From the NCBI GenBank assembly GCA_017643365.1, contig JAEPNO010000013.1, forward strand, positions 62,001-126,000: DNA of 64,000 bases. The letters run 5' to 3'. A program made the position numbers and the translations under genes. The notes beneath the pieces are model-generated. The model was given only the letters and a program-made list of their open reading frames with translations. It searched no databases and was not told the DNA's origin. Below, piece by piece: positions 52,982-62,753 of the stretch (the first letter of the stretch is position 1; each line of letters opens with the position of its first letter). Origin of the DNA: Balneolaceae bacterium. GTDB lineage: Bacteria; Bacteroidota; Rhodothermia; Balneolales; Balneolaceae.

Positions 52982-54674
52982 CAAATAATGATTTTCTAAA
53001 AAGTTCAAAGGTCAACATCCAGTTTAATGGGCTTGCGAAAGTATAATCATTGAGTTCGTAAAAAGACGAAAGTATATGCTCAACTTTTTTGGGATTATAA
53101 ACCCCGGATTCTTTTACTGTTTTGGCCGCGAAGAGATCCCGAATTTCTGCCTCGTTTTTTTGTAAAATATTAGGCACCAGCGTATTAGTGTAACGAGATT
53201 TAAATTTAGCTTGAAGCTTATTCCAAATCGTCGCCGTCAGATCTTTCAACCAATACGGATATTGTTCGTCGCCTTTTACCAAAGGGATTTTAGTGAGTTC
53301 CGCTTTATGTTTTTTGATCATCCTTCGAAACAAACGGGCGTTGTTTCTTTCATCTACGGGTAATGATAAAATTCCCGAAAGAAAATCGGTTTGAACAAAA
53401 GGCATGATGTGAAAATGAGTGTCATCTACAACCTCTTGGCTTAATCCCGCAATATTTGAAAGTCGTGTTCTGATCGAAAAAAGATCTAGCCAGTTTGGGA
53501 GTCCGAGGGTATTTACATCAGGCATTTTTGCCAGTTCAAGTGTAAGATCTTGCCTAAATCCTGCGCGCATTTTTTGGTTGATTTCTTCCGTGAAAAAATC
53601 AGCCTTCGGTGCTAAGAAAAAAGGAAGTAACTTTTCAGTATCTTGTTTGGTCACTGCATTACCGGCACGAAGCTCAACGTTTTTTAGATAACGCCGTCGA
53701 CCAATTTCGCCAATTCCACCATCAATACTAGCGAGTGCTTGCTGCCCCAATTGTTGATATAATGCATTTGTAAGCACATCTGAAACCGAAGAATTTAACA
53801 TGGATCGAATGCTCAATTCCTTCAATTTTTCGAGAGAAAAAGTAGTTGAATCATAGCTGATAGGTTGGTGATCTGATTTCGACAATCGAATCAATTGTTG
53901 AACGATTTTCTCATCAGGATGATCAATCCCACCAAATGTATAGGTTGATATGGAGAGCTCACTTTCAGAAACCAAAGCAAAAAGAACTCTGGAATCTAAT
54001 CCACCAGATAAACCTAGACCAAGATGTTGTTTTTCGGAGTAAATCGACCTGATTAACTCCTTCAAAAAGCCTTCCACATCTATTTTCTGTTCCGATGGGA
54101 GCCAAGGTCTTTGTTTTATTTCGAACCGTTTCGTTTGGACATCATAACTTGCACATCCTCTCAAGCGAGTTATTCCTTCCACAAAACTTTCACCGGAAAA
54201 GGGATTCACAGATAACCAATGCGCCCCAAACTTATTCCAATCGATGGTTTTTGCAGAAAACGGAATCAGCCAATCAAAACGGGTGGAAATCAATATCGAA
54301 TCGCCAACTTTTGCGATAAAAAGACTCCGCATCCCAACGGAATCAGTGAAGAAGTCTACTTGGTTATGATTAAAGCTGGCAACGGCAAAATGACCGTTTA
54401 GTTTATGAAATTCAGGATTTCTAGAAGCTAGAAAGCGAGCCCAAACTACGGCCGACATCAAGCTCAAATTCGGATATGATTGAATGCCAATTCCGGAAGT
54501 TATCCAACCGCTTTGTTGATATGAATCTAGTCCATAAAAAAGCCGATCACTTAAAGGATCGGCTAAAATGGTAATGTCGGATGAAGCAGTTAACGCATTC
54601 CATAATCCGGTAATGTGTTCGGCCTTTTTGATGAGTTCATCGGTTCCGTTTATAATGGCAAGGAATGAACTCAT
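52971..54674 (-). CDS. Asparagine synthase-like protein with degenerate glutaminase domain
   Basis: A 567-residue protein. The C-terminal synthetase domain has the PP-loop LGLSGGLDSR (S223-S228), as in asparagine and lasso-peptide/beta-lactam synthetases. The N-terminal domain keeps the class II glutamine amidotransferase outline (NGHFAVASFN...FFTDSVGMRSLFIA) but begins MSSFLAI, without the catalytic Cys at position 2, so it should not hydrolyse glutamine. It probably makes an amide or macrolactam from ammonia or an internal amine rather than asparagine. It is coupled to a TPR lipoprotein and follows an M28 peptidase gene by 9 bp; no precursor peptide was found. Confidence 0.85.
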   Translation of the reverse strand: MSSFLAIINGTDELIKKAEHITGLWNALTASSDITILADPLSDRLFYGLDSYQQSGWITSGIGIQSYPNLSLMSAVVWARFLASRNPEFHKLNGHFAVASFNHNQVDFFTDSVGMRSLFIAKVGDSILISTRFDWLIPFSAKTIDWNKFGAHWLSVNPFSGESFVEGITRLRGCASYDVQTKRFEIKQRPWLPSEQKIDVEGFLKELIRSIYSEKQHLGLGLSGGLDSRVLFALVSESELSISTYTFGGIDHPDEKIVQQLIRLSKSDHQPISYDSTTFSLEKLKELSIRSMLNSSVSDVLTNALYQQLGQQALASIDGGIGEIGRRRYLKNVELRAGNAVTKQDTEKLLPFFLAPKADFFTEEINQKMRAGFRQDLTLELAKMPDVNTLGLPNWLDLFSIRTRLSNIAGLSQEVVDDTHFHIMPFVQTDFLSGILSLPVDERNNARLFRRMIKKHKAELTKIPLVKGDEQYPYWLKDLTATIWNKLQAKFKSRYTNTLVPNILQKNEAEIRDLFAAKTVKESGVYNPKKVEHILSSFYELNDYTFASPLNWMLTFELFRKSLFDEN

Positions 54675-54683
54675 AATGAACGA

Positions 54684-55949
54684 TTAAAGCTGTAAATCTA
54701 AGGTAATTTCCGCACCGTCACGTAAAATGGTAATGGTGGTAAGCTGACCTTTTTCAAGAGCGTTCAGCGCGCCCATGTATCCGTAAATGTCTTCGAGCTC
54801 AACACCTCCTAATCCGATGATAACATCACCACCTTGCAGGCCGGCATTTGCGGCAGCTTGACCGGGATTGGTCCCCGTTATTTTCATGCCTTTGCCATCG
54901 TAGCCATAATCAGGAAGTACACCTAAAGTAGGGCCTTCAAGTCGCATACTTTGGCGCTGTTCGCCCGGCGCTTCGATAAAGGCAAACTGCTCTTTGTCGA
55001 TGGTGTCAAGATGCCCAATCACACGCGAAAGATGAGAAATTGCCATCGCAATTCCTTCATTGTTGATGTATTCAACGTCGTCGGATGGGCGGTGGTAGTC
55101 AGAGTGCGTATCGGTGAAGTAGTGAAGAACCGGAATGTTTTTGTAATAAAAACTGGTGTGATCGCTGGCTCCTGTTCCATCTTCAACAAGGTCGAGATTT
55201 AGCGAATCGGTATTAGCTTCGGTTAAGATGGATTCCCAATCAGCAGAAGTGCCAATTCCGAAAATCATCAGCTTCATGTCGTCCATACGTCCGATCATAT
55301 CCATGTTGATCATAGCAATCGCGTTATCAAGCTCTACGGTGGGTTCATCCACATAATGCGCTGAACCAAGTAAGCCCATTTCTTCACCCGAAAATGCTAG
55401 AAATAGAACGTCGGTTTCCGGACGGTTTTTACTCAAATACTCAGCCAGTTCGATTAAGCCAGCAGTTCCGGAAGCATTGTCATCGGCACCGTTGTGAATG
55501 CGTGGAGTTTCTCCGCGATAGAGCGATCCAAATTCGCCGTAGCCAAGGTGATCGTAATGGGCGCCAACAATGATGAGTTCTTCAGAATCGCCGGTTCCTT
55601 GTAATAAACCAACCACATTTTTGGAGAGTCGTTTTTCGCCTGTAGTATCGGTTGAATGTGGGTTGTTTAATATGGAAGTGTTGATTGTGAACTCCTGAAA
55701 GAAGGTACGATCGTCGCCGGCAGGTTCTAGTCCGTAATCGCGAAATAAATCGGCGATGTAATTTGCTGCAACAGCTTCATCGGCTGTACCGGCTTCGCGA
55801 CCATTGAGTTCATCAGCGGCTAGAAATTCGACATGTACCGCAATGTCTTCGGCAGTAATATCAGCAGATGAATTGGTTGAATTTTGTGATTGAGAGCAAG
55901 CAAGTAATGTGAGAAACGAGAATAGAAATAAATACTTAGAGAAGGTCAT
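54684..55949 (-). CDS. M28 family aminopeptidase lipoprotein with PDZ domain
   Basis: A 421-residue lipoprotein (lipobox LLAC near residue 18). The M28 metal site is complete: His and Asp in VGAHYDHLG, Asp in HNGADDNASG, the Glu pair in FSGEEMGLLG, Asp in INMDMIGR and His in DTHSDYHRPSDD. A PDZ-like domain closes the chain from about residue 335 (MKITGTNPGQAAANAGLQGGDVIIGLGGVEL). It probably trims peptides in the periplasm. It lies upstream of the asparagine synthase-like gene on the same strand, 9 bp apart. Confidence 0.94.
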   Translation of the reverse strand: MTFSKYLFLFSFLTLLACSQSQNSTNSSADITAEDIAVHVEFLAADELNGREAGTADEAVAANYIADLFRDYGLEPAGDDRTFFQEFTINTSILNNPHSTDTTGEKRLSKNVVGLLQGTGDSEELIIVGAHYDHLGYGEFGSLYRGETPRIHNGADDNASGTAGLIELAEYLSKNRPETDVLFLAFSGEEMGLLGSAHYVDEPTVELDNAIAMINMDMIGRMDDMKLMIFGIGTSADWESILTEANTDSLNLDLVEDGTGASDHTSFYYKNIPVLHYFTDTHSDYHRPSDDVEYINNEGIAMAISHLSRVIGHLDTIDKEQFAFIEAPGEQRQSMRLEGPTLGVLPDYGYDGKGMKITGTNPGQAAANAGLQGGDVIIGLGGVELEDIYGYMGALNALEKGQLTTITILRDGAEITLDLQL

Positions 55950-56090
55950 TGATTCTTGATTTTAAATTTGAGGTGGAAGGTAAGGTTGTTTTATGAATTT
56001 TATTTGAAGATGGATGTTTTTTGTGATTCGGAGATGAAAAAGAAAGCGAGATATTCGTTGATAATGATTCAAGAACATTCATAACTTTAG

Positions 56091-56182
56091 GCATCGGTTG
56101 GGGGTGTCCCGCGCGAGCGAGACTGAGATCATACCCTGATTACCTGATCCGGATAATACCGGCGGAGGGAAACCTGATTGCC
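56091..56182 (+). ncRNA. TPP (THI-box) riboswitch
   Basis: The aptamer core is clear: GGGGTGTCCC, then CTGAGATCATACCC and ACCTGATCCGGATAATACC followed by GGCGGAGGGAAAC. These are the two conserved THI-box strands. The closing P1 stem forms between GGCATCGGTT (56091-56100) and AACCTGATTGCC (56171-56182). It lies 56 bp upstream of a TonB-dependent receptor gene and should shut it off when thiamine pyrophosphate is plentiful. A promoter-like TAACTTTA (56083-56090) with TTG 21 bases upstream precedes it. Confidence 0.95.
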
Positions 56183-56238
56183 ATTCTATACGCACTTGTT
56201 TGCCTCCTCCAAATCATTAATAAATAACTTGGAGGACC

Positions 56239-58638
56239 ATGAATCCTAATTTTAACCTTCGGCTAACAGCCGTTGTATTTTTACTTACACTATTCATCAG
56301 CCCGATGCTTTGGGCTCAAACCATTACCGGTTACGTGTACGAGGCTGAAACACGCGAGCCGCTTGCCGGTGCCACCATCATACAAACCGGTACCAATAAC
56401 GGTGCTACCACCAACAGCGAAGGATACTTCGAATTAAAACTTCTGTCTCGAGGTGAGCAAGAGATTACGGTTCGTTTTGTGGGTTTTGAAACCCAAACAA
56501 TTGATGTAACCGATGATAACTCAACCTTAGAAATCAATTTGATTGCAGGGAGTTCACAGTTAAGCGAGTCCGGCTTATTGGTTGAGGCAACCCGTGTTGA
56601 TGCAAGCACTCCGTTCACTTATACAAATGTGACGAACGACGAGCTGAGCGGCAAAAACCTTGGTCAGGATGTTCCATTTCTGCTTCGATCAACACCTTCG
56701 GTGGTAACCACTTCTGATGCCGGTGCCGGCGTGGGTTACACCGGGATAAGAATTCGAGGGGTTGATCCTGCCCGAATCAACGTAACTATAAACGGAATTC
56801 CCGTTAATGATGCCGAATCGCATGGCGTTTTTTGGGTTGATCTGCCGGATATCGTTTCATCGGTAGAGAACATTCAAATCCAACGTGGAGTGGGTACTTC
56901 AACTAATGGCGCGGCAGCGTTTGGGGCTTCTATCAACCTGCAAACAAGCACGAACAAAACCGAATCTTTTGCTGAGATAAATACGGGAATCGGTTCGTTT
57001 AACACTCGAAAAGCAAACCTGTTAATCGGCTCGGGGTTAATGGATAACGGCTGGATGTTCGAAGGTCGATTATCAAAAATCATGTCGGATGGTTACATCG
57101 ATAGAGCTTCAGCCGATTTGTATTCGTTTTATGTTTCCGGATCGAAAAGAGGAGATCGCAGTTTACTGAAAGCAGAGATTTTTTCGGGGAAAGAAATCAC
57201 CTACCAAGCCTGGTATGGCGTTGAGGAAAGCGTGCTGGAATCGGGGAATCGAACCTATAACGAAGCGGGAACCGAGCGAGACGGCGATCCTTACGAAAAC
57301 GAAGTAGATAACTATCGACAGGATTATTATCAGCTACATTATTCGTACGAATTGGCTGATAATTGGGTGTTTAATTCATCGCTGCACTACACAAAAGGCG
57401 AGGGATATTATGAGCAATACAAGGCCGGGGAAGATTTATCGGAGTATGGAATCTCTGATCCGAATGTCACAGAAACCGACTTAATTCGCCGACGTTGGTT
57501 GGATAATGACTTCTATGGTATCGTGTTTTCGACTTTGTATGAAAAAACGAACTGGGAACTCACCGTAGGTGGCGGCATCAATCAATACGATGGTGGGCAT
57601 TTTGGCGAAGTGATCTGGGCGCGTGATGCGGGCAACAGCGAAATCTACGATCGATATTACGACAACGATGGTAATAAACGAGATGCCAATCTGTACTCGA
57701 AGTTTAACTATCAGTTAACGGATAAAATTAATGCCTACGGAGATGTTCAAGTACGCTCGATCAATTACGAGTTTATTGGTTTAGGCGTGGTGAACGGTTC
57801 GCTAGAAAATATCGCACAAACAGACAACCTTACCTTCTTCAATCCAAAAGCTGGGTTGGTTTATCGAACGGGAAATAATCGAGCGTTTATTTCTTTCGGG
57901 AAAGCAAGCAAAGAACCTACCCGTGAGGAATATGTAAACTCGACCGAAGATAGTCGCCCGAACCACGAAACGTTGTTTAACATCGAAACGGGATATACTC
58001 GTGAGTTTGATCGCGGCTACGCCGGCGTAAGCGGCTATGGCATGTTTTACGATGATCAGTTGGTGCTAACCGGGCAGATCAACGATGTGGGAGCGTATAT
58101 TCGCGATAACGTAGAAAGTAGTTATAGAGTTGGTGTGGAGTTGGAAGGCGCGTACCAAATCAACGATCAATTCCAATGGGCATTAAACTCAACCATCAGC
58201 AAAAATAAAATTGCTGAGATTTCAGAATTCATAGACGATTACGACAACGGTGGCCAAATCGAACGACAATTCAAGGATACCGACATCGCTTTTTCTCCGA
58301 ATTTTATTGGAACTTCGGTTCTAAGTTTCGAAGACTTCGGCTTTGTAGCAGAGTTGACATCAAAGTATGTTTCGAAGCAATATTTGGATAACACGCAGGA
58401 TGATGCTCGATCTCTCGATCCGTATTTCGTAAACGATCTTCGCTTAAGTTATGCCTTCTATAATCTTGATTTCGCCAAGGGTATCACAGCCACTTTGATG
58501 ATAAATAACCTGCTGAACGAAGAATACGAAACCAATGGATACACGTATGGATATGTGTATGAAGGTGAGGAGCGAGTGAATTACTACTACCCGCAAGCCG
58601 GTACCAATTTCTTATTTCAAGTGAAATGGGAATTCTAA
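56239..58638 (+). CDS. TonB-dependent receptor, probable thiamine uptake
   Basis: A 799-residue outer-membrane receptor. It has a signal peptide ending LWAQ, then a CarboxypepD_reg-like domain (TITGYVYEAETREPLAGATIIQTGTNNGATTNSEGYFEL...RFVGFETQTIDV). The plug domain has PFLLRSTPSVVTTSDAGAGVGYTGIRIRGVDPARINVTINGIPVNDAESHGVFWVDLPDI. A barrel of about 22 strands follows, with a terminal aromatic (FLFQVKWEF). TonB energy drives uptake of a bound ligand. The TPP riboswitch directly upstream makes thiamine or a related compound the likely ligand; this rests on the regulation, not on the receptor sequence. TTGGAGG 8 bp before the ATG is the ribosome binding site. Confidence 0.93.
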   Translation: MNPNFNLRLTAVVFLLTLFISPMLWAQTITGYVYEAETREPLAGATIIQTGTNNGATTNSEGYFELKLLSRGEQEITVRFVGFETQTIDVTDDNSTLEINLIAGSSQLSESGLLVEATRVDASTPFTYTNVTNDELSGKNLGQDVPFLLRSTPSVVTTSDAGAGVGYTGIRIRGVDPARINVTINGIPVNDAESHGVFWVDLPDIVSSVENIQIQRGVGTSTNGAAAFGASINLQTSTNKTESFAEINTGIGSFNTRKANLLIGSGLMDNGWMFEGRLSKIMSDGYIDRASADLYSFYVSGSKRGDRSLLKAEIFSGKEITYQAWYGVEESVLESGNRTYNEAGTERDGDPYENEVDNYRQDYYQLHYSYELADNWVFNSSLHYTKGEGYYEQYKAGEDLSEYGISDPNVTETDLIRRRWLDNDFYGIVFSTLYEKTNWELTVGGGINQYDGGHFGEVIWARDAGNSEIYDRYYDNDGNKRDANLYSKFNYQLTDKINAYGDVQVRSINYEFIGLGVVNGSLENIAQTDNLTFFNPKAGLVYRTGNNRAFISFGKASKEPTREEYVNSTEDSRPNHETLFNIETGYTREFDRGYAGVSGYGMFYDDQLVLTGQINDVGAYIRDNVESSYRVGVELEGAYQINDQFQWALNSTISKNKIAEISEFIDDYDNGGQIERQFKDTDIAFSPNFIGTSVLSFEDFGFVAELTSKYVSKQYLDNTQDDARSLDPYFVNDLRLSYAFYNLDFAKGITATLMINNLLNEEYETNGYTYGYVYEGEERVNYYYPQAGTNFLFQVKWEF

Positions 58639-58648
58639 ATTTCAGTTT

Positions 58649-58677
58649 AAAGGCGCTCAATTCGGGCGCCTTTTTTT
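58649..58677 (+). terminator. Terminator of the TonB receptor gene
   Basis: AAAGGCGC (58649-58656) pairs with GCGCCTTT (58666-58673), followed by more T. It lies between the convergent TonB receptor and CotH genes. Confidence 0.93.
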
Positions 58678-58700
58678 ATGATAAGAAGATTCTTCTAAGC

Positions 58701-61019
58701 CTATTTAATTAAGCTCATCTTTCGGGACGTCGAAGCTCCCGTTTCCGTTTCCAATCGATAAAAATAGATGCCCGAAGCGAGATTTGAGGCGTCAAATTGC
58801 ATGGAGTGTGTGCCCGAACTAAAGAATCCATTTGCGATGGTCTGAACATAAGTTCCGGTGATGGAATATATTTTTAATGTGATATTCTGTGGCTGATTGA
58901 TCGAAAAAGAAAGCGTTGTAGTTGGGTTAAACGGGTTCGGGTAATTCTGCGACAACTGAATGGCGTCCGGTAAACTAACTTCCTCATCAATCGAAGTACT
59001 GCCGTTGTTTGAAGTGCCGGGTGTTGGTGATGAAAAGAAAATAAATCCTGCCTCTCCATCTTGTTCGCGACCGAATGATATATCGGTTTGTTGTGCACCG
59101 TAGGTAAATGCATCTATGGCAATCAGCTCAGATCCGTTATCGAAATACAGACCGAGGTCTTCTCCCGATTTACTCAGATTAAAGGACGCATGCATCGGGC
59201 CGTCTTCTTCATCGTCATCAACCCAAATAAGTAAAAACCCTTTCGATGGAATGGTTGTGTCAGGAAACGCCCATTTATCTTGATTAGCGAGGTCATCCGT
59301 TAAAAAATAACCCGACATCGAAATCTCTGCATCGGTAGGATTATAAAGCTCTACCCAATCCGGAAAAGAGCCAGTTTCGTCGGTAATAGTGGATGAATTC
59401 GAAGCCATAAACTCGTTTATAACCAAATCGGAAGTAGCGTTAGTGACGCTAATTTCCATAGTTTGATTTGGATTGAATGGGAAGCGCTCCGATTGATTTT
59501 CGGCATCTGTAGCTTCAATAAACATTTCGATAGGTGCCGCCACCGAAGCAAGTGAAATGGAGGTTGTAAAAATGCCATCGCCGGAAATTTCATCTCCATT
59601 TTCACCTGAATCATTCATCAAAAAATCGCCATCAACACCACCGGATAAATGAGTGGAAATAGTTGGGGAGTCATCATCCATAACTTGGGTGAAAACAACT
59701 AACACCGGTCCACTTTCTGAGTTTGTAATCTCCCAATCAAAATCTTGAAAAACAGGGTGGATGTTTTTTAATTGAAGCTGTTGTAGCGCAGAATTATGGC
59801 GATTGGTGATGTATTCCTTTAAGCCTGCTTTTACATGAGCGCCTAAAGCTTGGGTGTACGAATTATTGAAATCTTCTACCGAGTAGCCATAATCTAACGT
59901 GCGATAAGTGTCATCCTCTGCTGCAGTTTGAATCATTGCTTTGAGGCGATCAATTTCGGGAAACATCACCTGCTCGTTGAAGTGATTATCCAACAGATAT
60001 TTGATGTAATAATGCAGTCTGTTTTTGTATTTCGGAATTGCGAATAAACGGTCGGTTAGCGGTCGATTATCGTTGCTGCCCCAATCGTTGATATTGCGAG
60101 TGCTCCAATCAATATTAAACCAATCGATGCCAAAGGTGTTGTCATAGTCAAAGGGGATAAACTCGAAGGTGTTCGTTTCTGGGTTTTGGTAGAGATAGAA
60201 GTTGTTTTTGTTAAACATGTAATCGTCCCACATCCCCGTAAGCATGTCCACCGCCATCACACGAAGCACGCCATCCACATTAATGTAATCTCTGATTTTG
60301 TGTTCGAAATCCTGATCGGAAGCCTGAGCTAAAAACTTGATGAAATTCGCAATGTCGGTGTAGTCGTCGACATCTTCATTCGTTTTCAACTCATAAATTC
60401 GGCGGCCATGTTCTTCTCTTTTATAATCACCCGGATTTTCACCCAAATAAGTTAGATCCGACGGATATAAGGATTTATAGAGATTGCCGGCATCCGAGCC
60501 GAATCGGTCATCTACAAATTCATTATCAATATGCTCAACGTTGATGTACAAGCCGTAGTAATCGCCATTGATGTACAACTTTACGTGATTGGAACGAGGT
60601 GCGGGGACATCCAAAGCAGCGAAAACATCCCAACTTAATTTTGATCGGATGATGGATGGATCGTTGTGCTCGCCATTGATATTCATCTTATCTAGGCCGT
60701 AATATTCTCTTCCATCTTCGAAGGTATCGAACGAGACTTTAAACGACTTTTTTTGAGAAGCACGAGAGGTATTGCCACGTATTCTAAATCCGATATTTGA
60801 AACGGTATCCCGGGTTTCTTCTCGCATGAATACAAACTCAGCAGGATATTCTTTATCGCTGTAATTGTGCGTAAGTATCGAATCAAGATGTTCCGGATTG
60901 ATAGTAATGTAAATCTCGGGGAGGGTAGAATCGTCAAAAATCCAATCAGTAGTTGATTGGGCAAAAGCAGTTGACGATAAAATGAGGATGAGTGCGGGAA
61001 GTAGTGAGTGTCTAATCAT
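58701..61019 (-). CDS. CotH kinase-domain protein with lamin-tail domain and T9SS sorting tail
   Basis: A 772-residue secreted protein with a signal peptide ending AFAQ. The CotH-type kinase domain covers about residues 25-390: FRIRGNTSRASQKKSFKVSF, KLYINGDYYGLYINVEHIDNEF, and the active-site-like MAVDMLTGMWDDYMFNKNNFYLYQNPETNTFEFIPFDYDNTFG. A beta module follows, then a lamin-tail domain (LVINEFMASNSSTITDETGSFPDWVELYNPTDAEISMSGYFLTDD). The last 80 residues are a textbook T9SS type A sorting domain (LSQNYPNPFNPTTTLSFSI...LASGIYFYRLET). It is exported to the surface by type IX secretion; substrate unknown. Confidence 0.94.
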   Translation of the reverse strand: MIRHSLLPALILILSSTAFAQSTTDWIFDDSTLPEIYITINPEHLDSILTHNYSDKEYPAEFVFMREETRDTVSNIGFRIRGNTSRASQKKSFKVSFDTFEDGREYYGLDKMNINGEHNDPSIIRSKLSWDVFAALDVPAPRSNHVKLYINGDYYGLYINVEHIDNEFVDDRFGSDAGNLYKSLYPSDLTYLGENPGDYKREEHGRRIYELKTNEDVDDYTDIANFIKFLAQASDQDFEHKIRDYINVDGVLRVMAVDMLTGMWDDYMFNKNNFYLYQNPETNTFEFIPFDYDNTFGIDWFNIDWSTRNINDWGSNDNRPLTDRLFAIPKYKNRLHYYIKYLLDNHFNEQVMFPEIDRLKAMIQTAAEDDTYRTLDYGYSVEDFNNSYTQALGAHVKAGLKEYITNRHNSALQQLQLKNIHPVFQDFDWEITNSESGPVLVVFTQVMDDDSPTISTHLSGGVDGDFLMNDSGENGDEISGDGIFTTSISLASVAAPIEMFIEATDAENQSERFPFNPNQTMEISVTNATSDLVINEFMASNSSTITDETGSFPDWVELYNPTDAEISMSGYFLTDDLANQDKWAFPDTTIPSKGFLLIWVDDDEEDGPMHASFNLSKSGEDLGLYFDNGSELIAIDAFTYGAQQTDISFGREQDGEAGFIFFSSPTPGTSNNGSTSIDEEVSLPDAIQLSQNYPNPFNPTTTLSFSINQPQNITLKIYSITGTYVQTIANGFFSSGTHSMQFDASNLASGIYFYRLETETGASTSRKMSLIK

Positions 61020-61034
61020 CCTGCTAAAATAAAT

Positions 61035-61065
61035 AAAAAAGGACGGTTGAACCGCCCCTTTTTTT
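61035..61065 (-). terminator. Terminator of the DUF2911 gene
   Basis: On the minus strand a stem of about AAAAAGG..CGGTT with AACCG..CCTTTTT around a short loop, with one internal bulge, is followed by further T residues. It lies between the DUF2911 and CotH genes. Confidence 0.75.
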
Positions 61066-61077
61066 AAAATATCAAAA

Positions 61078-61617
61078 TCACTCGATCGTAATAGGAACAG
61101 CCGTTTTAGTGGTTCCCCAATGTAAATTTAGATGAGTTTTGTTGTCGGTGAGTTCATCAAAATAGATAGCAAAGCGCTCCATGAATGGTGCATCGTTAGT
61201 GGTCATTGCTGCCTCAATTCGAGCAACATCTTGGCTGGCGTCGTATTGTGTTCCCCAGCTTAACTTATTGTTAATGATGAAGGTCCAATTTTCACCCGGA
61301 ATGGTATATAGCGAGTAAGTTCCAGCTGCAATTTTTTCGCCGCCAACCATCACATCTGTGCTGAAAGTGATTGCAGTTGATTCGTTCGCTCCTGTTCTCC
61401 AAACTTTATTGCTTGGTGCTAGGGTAGACATATCACGGCCTTTTAATCCTGGACGGGCATAAGTAACCGTAATGGTGCTTTTGTTGCTGACGGTTTGGCT
61501 AACCATAGCGTTCGGGCTGGCACCGTTTCCCGGGCCACGTTCTTGTGCAATAGATGCATCTGCCGTAAATAAAACGGCAAAAGCCAAAATCGAAAAAAGT
61601 TGTAGTAGAGTTTTCAT
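61078..61617 (-). CDS. DUF2911 family exported protein
   Basis: A 179-residue protein with a signal peptide ending SIAQ. It matches DUF2911 along its length: VSNKSTITVTYARPGLKGRD, VWRTGANESTAITFSTDVMVGGEKIAAGTYSLYTIPGENWTFIINN and the C-terminal strands HLNLHWGTTKTAVPI. It is a single beta-rich periplasmic domain common in Bacteroidota; function is unknown. It follows the amidohydrolase gene on the same strand, 20 bp apart. Confidence 0.92.
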   Translation of the reverse strand: MKTLLQLFSILAFAVLFTADASIAQERGPGNGASPNAMVSQTVSNKSTITVTYARPGLKGRDMSTLAPSNKVWRTGANESTAITFSTDVMVGGEKIAAGTYSLYTIPGENWTFIINNKLSWGTQYDASQDVARIEAAMTTNDAPFMERFAIYFDELTDNKTHLNLHWGTTKTAVPITIE

Positions 61618-61637
61618 ATTGGTTTTTGATTGATTGG

Positions 61638-62753
61638 TTAATCGGTTGGAAATAAACTTGGATCTATATCCGGTATTATTCTGAGTGCGTTTTTGTAATA
61701 CACCTTTTTAAGCACTTCGTCAGGTAAATTAATTCCATACATCTTCCAAAATGCATGGCGCTTACGGAAATAATCGAAATATTCGTCGTCGCTTTCAAGC
61801 ACTCTGAAGTAGGTATGAAATTCGTGTGGTCGATAGGTGTCTTTTCCGAAGAGAATTCTATCCTGATATTTGATGAAAAATTCTTTGGCGAAGCGCGGTT
61901 GTCGTCCTAATTCGGCAATGATAGCAGCTGTTTCGGTATATACATTCGGGAATTCATCCAAATGTTGGCCAAGTCGTTCAAGGTCGTTCGCCATCCACCC
62001 AAAATGCGCATTAATAAAAGTGGTTTCGGGATGCTTGCGGAACACGTTCCATTGTTCGTTCATTACAATTTCCCAGCTTGGGAAACGAGTGGTATCGCCG
62101 CGGTGGCGATTTGGATACTGCTTCATCTCCAGCCAGCGTTCGTTCTTTTCGTCGATGGGATCCCAAAACACGGCCGGTTCGCCGGTATGGATTAGAACCG
62201 GAATACCAAGCTCGCCGCATTTTGCCCAAATAGGATCGATGCGAGGATCGTCGGTTTGAATTCTATTGCCCAATGAATCGGTTACGGTGAGACCAAGGTT
62301 TTTGAAAATCTTTAATCCTCTGGCACCATTTTGGTAATCTTCTTCAAGTTGAGCAACTGTACGCTCTGTCCATCCGGGCTCGTCTATTCCATCAAAATTG
62401 ATGTTGGCAAAAATGATAAAACGATTCGGAGCTTTTTCATTTACAGCATCAGCCATGGCTTTCAGTTGATCACCAGAGCGCCCACTTAGATTAACCAATA
62501 CTTGAAGATTCAGGCTATCCATTTCGCGAACGGTTTGCTCCAGATCCATGGTTGCCATGCGCCACAAATGGCTGTGAACATCGATATAGGGATATTTAGC
62601 TCGTACGACCTTTTCGCCTGGCACTACCAAAGTTGAGGTTGGTTCGTACTCCTCAAAACTCATGGTCATCTCGCCCTCAGTTTGTTGGGCGGATACATTG
62701 AGTGATAGAAAAATAATTGTGCTAAGAAATAATGTTAGTCTCAAATTAGTCAC
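61638..62753 (-). CDS. Exported amidohydrolase (amidohydrolase 2 family)
   Basis: A GTG at 62753 gives 371 residues with a good signal peptide (TNLRLTLFLSTIIFLSLNVSAQQ). It overlaps the stop of the upstream gene in GTGACTAA. An ATG at 62807 would put 18 extra residues inside that gene and is rejected. TIM-barrel metal motifs are present: YIDVHSHLWR, IPVLIHTGEP, FINAHFGWMAND and ILFGKDTYRP (the final Asp). This is the layout of the ACMSD-like amidohydrolase 2 family, which includes decarboxylases and lactonases. The substrate is unknown, and export is unusual for that group. Confidence 0.88.
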   Translation of the reverse strand: MTNLRLTLFLSTIIFLSLNVSAQQTEGEMTMSFEEYEPTSTLVVPGEKVVRAKYPYIDVHSHLWRMATMDLEQTVREMDSLNLQVLVNLSGRSGDQLKAMADAVNEKAPNRFIIFANINFDGIDEPGWTERTVAQLEEDYQNGARGLKIFKNLGLTVTDSLGNRIQTDDPRIDPIWAKCGELGIPVLIHTGEPAVFWDPIDEKNERWLEMKQYPNRHRGDTTRFPSWEIVMNEQWNVFRKHPETTFINAHFGWMANDLERLGQHLDEFPNVYTETAAIIAELGRQPRFAKEFFIKYQDRILFGKDTYRPHEFHTYFRVLESDDEYFDYFRKRHAFWKMYGINLPDEVLKKVYYKNALRIIPDIDPSLFPTD

